From Actinomycetes bacterium (GTDB taxonomy: Bacteria > Actinomycetota > Acidimicrobiia > Acidimicrobiales > RAAP-2), in assembly GCA_021795095.1 (NCBI GenBank), contig JAJYPU010000082.1, forward strand, positions 1-8,052: a stretch of 8,052 nucleotides of DNA, given 5' to 3'. The notes under the pieces were generated by a model. It saw only the letters and a program-made list of their open reading frames with translations, made no database searches and was not told the DNA's origin. The position numbers and the translations under genes were made by a program. Shown here piece by piece: positions 1-5,887 of this stretch. Each line of letters starts with the position of its first letter. Position 1 is the stretch's first letter.

Positions 1-1
1 C

Positions 2-1006
2 GATCTCGAGAGTCCGGCCGAGGTCCTCGAGTCCGTGCTGGCGTCGCTCTTCGCCGATCCGCTCGACGTACCGCGCGAGGTAATCACGAACGTGGACGCG
101 GACTCGACGCTCGTACGCGCCTTCTTGAGCGAGCGGCGCGGTTCGGCGGTGTCGGTGATGACGCCCCAGCGTGGTCGCCGTCGCCGGGTGCTCGACATGG
201 CCGAGGCCGACGCGGACGCGGTGATGGAGCGCGACTCACATCGCCGGGAGTTCGACTACAACGTGCGCTCCCGGGCGCTCCAGGAGATCGGTGCCGCGCT
301 CGGCCTCGCGCGCCCGCCGTTTCGCATCGAGTGCTTCGACATGAGCCACCTCCAGGGAACGAACTACGTGGGCTCCATGGTCGTGTTCGAAGACGGCGTG
401 GCCAAGAAGTCCGACTATCGCCGTTTCCACGTGCGCGAGACGGTCGGCAACGACGACGTGGGCGCGATGTTCGAGGTTGTGCGCCGGCGTCTCAGCCACT
501 GGGGCGAGACCGGGGACGGGACCGCGTTCCGCGAGCCGGACCTCATCGTGATCGACGGCGGTCTGCCCCAACTCCACGCGGCGATGCGCGCGGCCGAGGC
601 AGTGGGGCTCCTCGGACGGGTGGAGTTCACCGCGCTCGCCAAGCGTGAGGAGCTGCTCTACCGACCCGATGTGGCGAACCCGATCATGCTCGAGCGGGGA
701 TCGGAGTCGCTCTACCTGGTCCAGCGGATCCGCGACGAGGCGCACCGCTTCGCCATCACGTTCCATCGCTCCAAACGCGGACGGGCGATGGTGGCGACCT
801 CGCTCGAGGGCGTGGCCGGGCTGGGCCCCAAACGTCGCAGCCGGCTGTTGCTCGAGTGCGGGTCGCTCGACAACCTGCGCGCGATGACCCTCGAGGAGCT
901 GCTCGCGATCCGGTGGCTACCTGACGAGGTCGCGCGGAGCCTCTACGATCACCTACGAGCGCCGACGGTGTGGCGGCCGTCCAAGGAGACGACTGACGAT
1001 GGGTGA
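2..1006 (+). CDS. uvrC: UvrABC system protein C (excinuclease subunit), C-terminal part; 5' end cut by window
   Basis: UvrC makes the dual incision at DNA lesions in nucleotide excision repair, together with UvrA and UvrB. The frame is open from base 2, so the start, the GIY-YIG nuclease domain and probably the UVR domain lie upstream; 334 residues are visible of a protein usually around 600. The RNase H-like endonuclease domain shows the motifs ECFDMSHLQGT, VIDGGLPQL and DEAHRFAITFHR. Their Asp (codon 338-340), Asp (554-556) and His (743-745) match the catalytic Asp/Asp/His triad known for the family. A helix-hairpin-helix region follows (about 806-960), with the first hairpin GVAGLGPKRR intact; the second reads AIRWLPDEV and lacks the usual Gly. 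The stop overlaps the rapZ start by 8 bases. Identity is very secure; only the extent is limited by the window. Confidence 0.97.
   Translation, partial: DLESPAEVLESVLASLFADPLDVPREVITNVDADSTLVRAFLSERRGSAVSVMTPQRGRRRRVLDMAEADADAVMERDSHRREFDYNVRSRALQEIGAALGLARPPFRIECFDMSHLQGTNYVGSMVVFEDGVAKKSDYRRFHVRETVGNDDVGAMFEVVRRRLSHWGETGDGTAFREPDLIVIDGGLPQLHAAMRAAEAVGLLGRVEFTALAKREELLYRPDVANPIMLERGSESLYLVQRIRDEAHRFAITFHRSKRGRAMVATSLEGVAGLGPKRRSRLLLECGSLDNLRAMTLEELLAIRWLPDEVARSLYDHLRAPTVWRPSKETTDDG
983..988 (+). promoter_or_regulatory. Ribosome binding site of rapZ
   Basis: AAGGAG lies 10 bases before the ATG at 999, inside the end of uvrC. It supports ATG 999 as the rapZ start and means rapZ does not rely on coupling alone, although the two genes overlap. 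Confidence 0.6.
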
Positions 1007-1841
1007 GATTCTGCTGGTGACCGGGATGTCGGGGGCCGGGCGTTCGACCGTGTCGGCGGCCCTGGAGGACCTCGGCTGGTTCGTGATCGACAACCTGCCC
1101 CTCGAGCTCGTCGTGCGGGTCGGTGAGCTCGCGACCGCGGGGAACCTCGACTACGCCGGGGTGGCCTTCGTCGTCGGGCGAAGCGGCCGGGTCCAACCGG
1201 CGGCCCTGCTCGAGGTTGAACAGGAGCTGCAGCTGAAGCACGGCGGGGCGAAGATCCTCTTCCTCGATGCCCCCGACGACGTGCTCATCCACCGCTACGA
1301 GGGGAACCGTCGGCGCCACCCCTACCCGGCGCCGACGCTCGCCGACTCCATCGCGGCCGAGCGCTCGCTGCTCCAGCCGCTGCGCGATGCGGCGGACCTG
1401 GTGATCGACACCGGGTCCATCAACACCAACCAGCTGCGCTCGCGCATCGTGGAGACCTTCGCGCCGGTGGGCACGGACTCGCTGCGGGTGTCGCTCGTCT
1501 CCTTCGGCTACGCGAACGGCATCCCGCGCGACGTGGACCTCGTGTTCGACTGTCGGTTCCTGCCCAACCCCCACTGGGTGGAGGAGCTGCGACCGATGAG
1601 CGGACTGGACGAGCCGGTGGCGAGTTACGTGCTCGACCAGGAGCCAGCCCAGCATCTGGTGGCCGACGTGGTGTCGATGCTCGAGTGGCAGATCCCGGCC
1701 TTCGCCAAGGAGGGCAAGTCGTATCTCTCGGTCGCCTTCGGCTGCACCGGCGGACGCCACCGCTCCGTCGCCATCGCCGAGGAGATCCGACGTCGGCTCA
1801 ACATCACCAACGCCGTCTACCACCGCGACATCGCCCGATGA
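999..1841 (+). CDS. rapZ: RapZ/YvcJ-family P-loop nucleotide-binding protein
   Basis: 280 residues, the usual family length (about 280-300). The N-terminal Walker A is GMSGAGRST (residues 9-17), followed by the family signature LEDLGWFVIDNLP. Arg15 takes the place of the usual P-loop Lys, as in actinobacterial relatives. The middle carries the FGYANGIPRDVDLVFDCRF and LPNPHW motifs, and the C-terminal domain ends with GCTGGRHRSVAIAEEI (from residue 248), the conserved anion-binding segment. In E. coli, RapZ senses glucosamine-6-phosphate and directs GlmZ sRNA decay. In Gram-positives (YvcJ) it binds and hydrolyses nucleotides, and its role is less clear; no GlmZ system is expected here. It overlaps uvrC by 8 bases and yvcK by 4 (ATGA), so it is co-translated with yvcK. 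Family assignment is secure; the exact cellular role in this organism is not. Confidence 0.95.
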   Translation: MGEILLVTGMSGAGRSTVSAALEDLGWFVIDNLPLELVVRVGELATAGNLDYAGVAFVVGRSGRVQPAALLEVEQELQLKHGGAKILFLDAPDDVLIHRYEGNRRRHPYPAPTLADSIAAERSLLQPLRDAADLVIDTGSINTNQLRSRIVETFAPVGTDSLRVSLVSFGYANGIPRDVDLVFDCRFLPNPHWVEELRPMSGLDEPVASYVLDQEPAQHLVADVVSMLEWQIPAFAKEGKSYLSVAFGCTGGRHRSVAIAEEIRRRLNITNAVYHRDIAR

Positions 1842-2695
1842 GGGCGGTCGCGGTGGGGGGCGGCCACGGTACGGCCGTCTCGCTGCGGGCGCTCAAACGC
1901 CTGACCGAGCGGGTCACCGGGATCGTCTCGGTGGCCGACGACGGCGGCTCGACGGGTCGTCTGCGCGCCATGCTCAACGTGGCGGCGGTGGGTGACCTGC
2001 GCAAGTGCCTCGGCGCGCTCGCCGACCCCGAGAACCCGCTCACCCGGTCCTTCGAGCACCGCTTCAGCGTGGGTGAACTCGCCGGACACGCGGTGGGCAA
2101 CCTCCTGCTCGTCGGGCTCGTGGACGCGACCGGCGACCTCGAGGAGTCGGTGCTGGCCCTCGCCGAGATCATGGGCGTGACGGGCTCGATCGTGCCGGCG
2201 AGCACCACCGGGGTGGTGTTGTGTGCGAGCACCGAGGACGGCGACACGCGCGGCCAAAGCGCGATCGCCGACTGCGCCACGATCCGGCGCATCAGTTTCG
2301 ACCCCCCGAACGCGGCGGCCCCGATCCGGGCCGTCGAGGCTATCGAGCGCGCCGACGTGGTGGTCGTCGGCCCCGGCTCGCTCTACACGAGCGTCATCGC
2401 GGCCGCAGCGATCCCGGGGATCACCCAGGCGATCGCGGGCACGCGGGCCAGAGTCGTCTATGTGGCGAACCTGCACCCCGAGGTGCCCGAGACCTCGGGC
2501 TACAGCCTGCAGGATCACGTTGACGCACTGGCGCGCCACGGGGTGGTGCCCGACGTCGTGCTCGTCGATGGGCTCGGCGAGTTCGCCTCGGCCCCGTGCT
2601 CGGCGCCGACCTACGTCGCACCGCTGTCGGGGGGCGGGGGACTCGTGCACGATGTGCAACACTTGTCTGACGCCATTCGCGCCGCCACCGAGTGA
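1838..2695 (+). CDS. yvcK: YvcK/CofD-like protein (putative gluconeogenesis factor, UDP-sugar binding)
   Basis: 285 residues from the ATG at 1838, which overlaps the rapZ stop as ATGA. The frame is open further upstream, but the family N-terminus begins right here with AVGGGHGTAVSLRAL, so 1838 is the start. Visible family motifs are VADDGGSTGRLR (32-43), GDLRKCLGAL, HRFSVGELAGHAVGNLLL, GPGSLYTSVI (178-187), VANLHPEVPETSGYSLQDH (209-227) and HD at 271-272. YvcK/CuvA proteins bind UDP-GlcNAc and are needed for growth on gluconeogenic carbon sources and for normal envelope synthesis; they resemble the F420 enzyme CofD but are not transferases. The protein is about 30 residues shorter than the roughly 315-residue B. 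subtilis form, with the loss after residue 240. No Shine-Dalgarno is evident, so it is probably translated by coupling to rapZ. The family's usual next gene, whiA, is absent. Confidence 0.93.
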   Translation: MRAVAVGGGHGTAVSLRALKRLTERVTGIVSVADDGGSTGRLRAMLNVAAVGDLRKCLGALADPENPLTRSFEHRFSVGELAGHAVGNLLLVGLVDATGDLEESVLALAEIMGVTGSIVPASTTGVVLCASTEDGDTRGQSAIADCATIRRISFDPPNAAAPIRAVEAIERADVVVVGPGSLYTSVIAAAAIPGITQAIAGTRARVVYVANLHPEVPETSGYSLQDHVDALARHGVVPDVVLVDGLGEFASAPCSAPTYVAPLSGGGGLVHDVQHLSDAIRAATE

Positions 2696-2707
2696 CCACG
2701 GGCGTCC

Positions 2708-2715
2708 AGGAGGAG
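2708..2715 (+). promoter_or_regulatory. Strong ribosome binding site of gap
   Basis: AGGAGGAG ends 6 bases before ATG 2722. It decides the gap start in favour of 2722 over the in-frame GTG at 2692, which overlaps the yvcK stop and would add ten non-family residues. It is the strongest Shine-Dalgarno in the window, fitting a highly expressed glycolytic enzyme. Confidence 0.8.
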
Positions 2716-2721
2716 AACGAC

Positions 2722-3729
2722 ATGACTATTCGCGTAGCGATCAACGGTTTTGGCCGCATCGGGCGGGGCTTTTTACGGGCGTCGCTCCCGAACCCCAACA
2801 TCGAGGTCGTGGCCGTCAACGACTTGACGTCGCCCGAGGTCAACGCGCACCTGCTCAAATACGACTCGACCCAGGGACGGCTGGACCGTGACGTGACGGT
2901 CACCGAGGGCGGGATGAAGGTCGGGGAGCGCTTCATCCGAGTACTCGCCGAGCGCGAGCCCTCGCTGCTGCCCTGGCGTGACCTCGAGGTGGATGTCGTG
3001 ATCGAGTCCACCGGCCGGTTCACGAGCCGTGAGGCGGCCGCAGTCCACCTGGCCGCGGGCGCGCGCAAGGTCATCATCTCCGCACCGGCGAGCGACGTCG
3101 ACGCGACCTTCGTGATGGGCGTCAACCAGGACACCTACGACGAGGCGACCCACCACGTGATCTCCAACGCGTCGTGCACCACGAACTGCTTCGTGCCGAT
3201 GGTGAAGGTCCTCGACGACGCCTTCGGGGTGCGTTCGGGCCTCATGACGACCGTGCACGCCTACACCAACGACCAGAACCTGCTCGACCTACCCCACAAG
3301 GACCTGCGTCGCGCCCGCGCGGCGGCGGTCAACATCGTGCCGTCGTCCACCGGGGCCGCGCGAGCCACGAGCCTCGTCCTCGAGGCGATGAAGGGCCGTC
3401 TCGACGGTACGTCGCTTCGCGTGCCGATCCCTGACGGGAGCATCACGGACTTCACCGCGGTCGTGCGCACCACGACCGTCGACGAGGTCAACGCCGCCTT
3501 CCGCGCCGCCGCGGACGGAGCGTTGCGCGACGTGCTCGTCTACACCGAGGACCCGATCGTCTCCTCGGACATCGTGGGATCGCCGGCGTCGTGCACCTTC
3601 GACGCCCAGATGACCATGGTCCAGCGGATCGACGACGAGTCGTGCCTCGTGAAGGTCTTCGGCTGGTACGACAACGAGTGGGGCTACTCGAACCGTCTGG
3701 TCGACCTCGCCAACCACGTCGGTCGCTAG
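2722..3729 (+). CDS. gap: Glyceraldehyde-3-phosphate dehydrogenase (NAD-type)
   Basis: 335 residues, full length for the family. It oxidises glyceraldehyde-3-phosphate with phosphate to 1,3-bisphosphoglycerate in the cytoplasm. The Rossmann motif INGFGRIGR is at residues 7-15. The catalytic Cys152 lies in SNASCTTNC and His179 in TTVHAYT, and the C-terminal GWYDNEWGYSNR is intact. Asp34 after the second beta strand (AVND) and Leu190-Pro191 (LDLPHKDLRRAR) are the residues that go with NAD rather than NADP use in the GapA/GapB comparison, so this is likely the glycolytic type. The start is ATG 2722, set by the RBS just upstream. It follows yvcK by 26 bases, where whiA would usually lie. It ends with TAG, the only TAG stop in this gene set, and the pgk ATG follows immediately in the same frame. 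Confidence 0.98.
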   Translation: MTIRVAINGFGRIGRGFLRASLPNPNIEVVAVNDLTSPEVNAHLLKYDSTQGRLDRDVTVTEGGMKVGERFIRVLAEREPSLLPWRDLEVDVVIESTGRFTSREAAAVHLAAGARKVIISAPASDVDATFVMGVNQDTYDEATHHVISNASCTTNCFVPMVKVLDDAFGVRSGLMTTVHAYTNDQNLLDLPHKDLRRARAAAVNIVPSSTGAARATSLVLEAMKGRLDGTSLRVPIPDGSITDFTAVVRTTTVDEVNAAFRAAADGALRDVLVYTEDPIVSSDIVGSPASCTFDAQMTMVQRIDDESCLVKVFGWYDNEWGYSNRLVDLANHVGR

Positions 3730-4869
3730 ATGGCGGGCGAGTCGCTGCCTACCTCGGACGACTGGGACGTACGCGGCAAGCGGGTCCTCGTCCGGGTCGA
3801 TTTCAATACCCCCGTCGCCGAAGTCGACGGCGAGCTGGTGATCACCGACGACTTTCGGATCCGCGCCGCGGTTCCCCTCTTTACGGACCTGCTCGCGCGC
3901 GGGGCATCGGTCGTCGCTTGCACACACTTCGGGCGGCCGAAGGGTCGCGTCGACGAACGATTCCGGGTCGAACCGATCCGCCGTCGTCTCGACGAGCTCT
4001 GTCCCGGGGTGGAACTGCTCGAGAACCTGCGCTTCAATCTCGGTGAGGAGGCGAACGACCCGCAGTTCGGGGCCTCGCTGGTGGAAGGCGTCGATTTCTA
4101 CATTAACGAGGCCTTCGGCGCGTCGCATCGCGCCCACGCCTCGATCATGATCCCCCCGACGCTCGTCGCGAGCGCGGCTGGGCCGAACCTACGTCGTGAG
4201 GTCGCTTACCTGCTCGACCTACTTGATGAGCCAGCGAGGCCCTTCGTGGCGATCGTCGGTGGCGCCAAAGTCGCCGACAAGCTCGGCATCGTCAAGGTGC
4301 TCGCCGACCGCGCCGACATCGTCCTCGTGGGCGGTGGGATGGCCTACACCTTCGAGGTGACCCAGGGTCGCACGATCGGCTCGTCGCTCTTTGATAAGTC
4401 GTTCCTCGGTGAGTGCGCGGCGCTGCTCGAGAGCGGCAAGGTCCGCATCCCCGTGGACACGCGCGGTCTGGCCGACGGTGCGCCGTTCGGCAGCGGTGGT
4501 GGAACCGATCCGGTGGTGGACTTCGGGGCGAACGTGCCCGAGGGGTTCGAGGGGTTCGACATCGGGCCCCAGTCGATCGAGGCATTCACCGCAGTCATCG
4601 CCACCGCCAAGACCATTTTGTGGAACGGTCCCATGGGCGTCTTCGAGGATCCACGCTTCGCGCTCGGGACCGAGGCGATCGCGCGCGCGGTCGCGGCGTC
4701 CCCGGCGCTCTCGGTGATCGGGGGTGGCGACTCGGTCGCCGCCTTGCAGCAGTTCGGCCTGGAGGGTGAGGTGAGTTTCGTCTCCACCGGTGGGGGAGCG
4801 TCCCTCGAGCTCGTCGAGTTCGGCGACCTGCCGGGTCTGCGGGCCCTTCGTGAGGGGATTCGGGTATGA
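3730..4869 (+). CDS. pgk: Phosphoglycerate kinase
   Basis: 379 residues (typical about 385-400). It transfers phosphate from 1,3-bisphosphoglycerate to ADP. N-domain substrate motifs are VLVRVDFNTPV (19-29), the Arg residues of DDFRIR (40-45), THFGRPKG (65-72), LLENLRF (97-102) and HRAHAS (133-138). The nucleotide-binding C-domain has FVAIVGGAKVADK (172-184), LVGGGMAYTF, WNGPMGVFE (298-306) and GGGDSVAAL (331-339). Two motifs depart from consensus: INEAF where VNDAF is normal, and SFVSTGGGASLE where His precedes the STGGG loop in most PGKs. The start ATG directly abuts the gap stop (TAG then ATG), in frame and without a visible Shine-Dalgarno, which suggests reinitiation after gap. The end overlaps tpiA by 4 bases. 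Confidence 0.97.
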   Translation: MAGESLPTSDDWDVRGKRVLVRVDFNTPVAEVDGELVITDDFRIRAAVPLFTDLLARGASVVACTHFGRPKGRVDERFRVEPIRRRLDELCPGVELLENLRFNLGEEANDPQFGASLVEGVDFYINEAFGASHRAHASIMIPPTLVASAAGPNLRREVAYLLDLLDEPARPFVAIVGGAKVADKLGIVKVLADRADIVLVGGGMAYTFEVTQGRTIGSSLFDKSFLGECAALLESGKVRIPVDTRGLADGAPFGSGGGTDPVVDFGANVPEGFEGFDIGPQSIEAFTAVIATAKTILWNGPMGVFEDPRFALGTEAIARAVAASPALSVIGGGDSVAALQQFGLEGEVSFVSTGGGASLELVEFGDLPGLRALREGIRV

Positions 4870-5639
4870 GCAAGGCGTTGGTCATCGGCAACTGGAAGAT
4901 GAATCTGGACTACGTCGAGGCGGTGCACCTCACCCAGCAGGTCGCGGCACTGCTCGCTAGTCGGCCGGCCGAGCGTGTGGACGTGGTGCTGGCGCCACCG
5001 TTCGTGGACCTGCGCAGCGTCACCTCGGTGCTCGAAGCCGAGCGCGCGTCGATCGCCGTGGCGGCCCAGCACGTGAGTGACCGCGAGAACGGCGCCTTCA
5101 CCGGTGAGGTGAGCGTGGCGATGCTGAAGCGTCTCGGGGTGAGCGCGGTCATCGTCGGACACTCCGAACGTCGAACGATGTATCACATGGATGACGCCGT
5201 CGCCGCGAGCACGGTGCGCGCGGTCCTGCGCGGCGGGCTCGAAGCGGTGCTGTGCGTAGGCGAGGACCTCGCCACGCGCGAAGCCGAGGTCCACGAGGCC
5301 TTCGTCAGCGAGCAGCTCAGCAGCGCCCTGACGGGGGTCGAGGAGTTCAGCGAGCACGTGACCGTCGCCTACGAGCCGATCTGGGCGATCGGCACGGGGA
5401 TGACCGCGACGTCAGCGCAGATCGACGCGATGATGACGACGATCCGGACCCGACTCGCGTCGCTCGGCTTCGCGTCGAGCCGCGTGCTCTACGGCGGATC
5501 GGTCAACGCCGACAACGCGGCCGAAATCGTGACCGAGGGCGGGGTCGACGGATTCCTGGTCGGCGGGGCGAGTCTCAAGACCGAATCCTTTGGTGCCATC
5601 GTCCACGCGTGCAACGACTGCTACGCTGAGAGGCGCTAA
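4866..5639 (+). CDS. tpiA: Triosephosphate isomerase
   Basis: 257 residues, normal for the family. It interconverts dihydroxyacetone phosphate and glyceraldehyde-3-phosphate. Catalytic residues are present: Asn9 and Lys11 in GNWKMN, His99 in VGHSERR, and Glu170 in AYEPIWAIGTG, which runs into mobile loop 6. The phosphate-binding segments YGGSVNADNA (209-218) and LVGGASL (231-237) are intact. The start ATG overlaps the pgk stop (ATGA), and a GAGGGG sequence 8 bases upstream can serve as ribosome binding site. With gap and pgk it forms the lower-glycolysis block. Nothing is missing or unusual. Confidence 0.98.
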   Translation: MSKALVIGNWKMNLDYVEAVHLTQQVAALLASRPAERVDVVLAPPFVDLRSVTSVLEAERASIAVAAQHVSDRENGAFTGEVSVAMLKRLGVSAVIVGHSERRTMYHMDDAVAASTVRAVLRGGLEAVLCVGEDLATREAEVHEAFVSEQLSSALTGVEEFSEHVTVAYEPIWAIGTGMTATSAQIDAMMTTIRTRLASLGFASSRVLYGGSVNADNAAEIVTEGGVDGFLVGGASLKTESFGAIVHACNDCYAERR

Positions 5640-5641
5640 TC

Positions 5642-5646
5642 GGAGG
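5642..5646 (+). promoter_or_regulatory. Ribosome binding site of secG
   Basis: GGAGG sits 5 bases before the GTG at 5652, in the 12-base gap after tpiA. It supports the GTG start, which also gives the expected SecG N-terminus at the beginning of the first membrane helix. Confidence 0.65.
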
Positions 5647-5651
5647 TTGCG

Positions 5652-5882
5652 GTGTTCACCTGGTCGTTCATAGTTATTGAGGCGCTGTCGGCTATCGGCC
5701 TCATCTTTCTGGTACTCCTGCACTCCGGGCGGGGCGGTGGCATCTCGGACCTGATGGGTGGGAGCCTCGGCGCCGCCGCGTCGGGCTCGACCGTGGTCGA
5801 GAAGAACCTGGACCGCATTACCGTCGCGGTCGCGCTGATCTTCACGTTTGCGACACTGACCCTCGACCTGCGCTTGCAGTAA
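5652..5882 (+). CDS. secG: Preprotein translocase subunit SecG
   Basis: 76 residues with a GTG start. SecG is the small accessory subunit of the SecYEG channel in the cytoplasmic membrane and assists protein export. Two hydrophobic helices are visible (about 4-23 and 56-72). They are joined by the family loop LLHSGRGGGISDLMGG, which matches the conserved Leu-Leu-x-Ser-Gly-(Lys/Arg)-Gly pattern, and a Gly/Ala/Ser-rich stretch. Length and topology are standard for actinobacterial SecG. The position after tpiA is the common actinobacterial arrangement. The next gene starts 5 bases after the stop. Confidence 0.95.
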   Translation: MFTWSFIVIEALSAIGLIFLVLLHSGRGGGISDLMGGSLGAAASGSTVVEKNLDRITVAVALIFTFATLTLDLRLQ

Positions 5883-5887
5883 GCCAG

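Noticed and set aside
1023..1049. Arg instead of Lys in the RapZ Walker A motif as a sign of inactivation
   Set aside because: GAGR at this position is usual in actinobacterial RapZ homologues such as the mycobacterial protein, so it is a lineage feature.
756..1823. Long minus-strand open frame of 355 codons opposite uvrC/rapZ
   Set aside because: It is a complement of strongly conserved rapZ codons. Its product is His/Arg/Glu-rich with no family motif, the usual shadow in high-GC DNA.
1685..1837. In-frame upstream extension of yvcK into rapZ
   Set aside because: The extension is Arg-rich and out of phase with the rapZ C-terminal motifs; the family N-terminus begins exactly at ATG 1838, which overlaps the rapZ stop.
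2692..2721. GTG start for gap ten codons upstream
   Set aside because: The added residues are not part of GAPDH, and the strong AGGAGGAG lies within them, placed for ATG 2722.
4344..5357. Long minus-strand open frame of 337 codons opposite pgk/tpiA
   Set aside because: It overlaps the catalytic regions of two certain genes, has no ribosome binding site or motif, and its composition is that of an antisense shadow.
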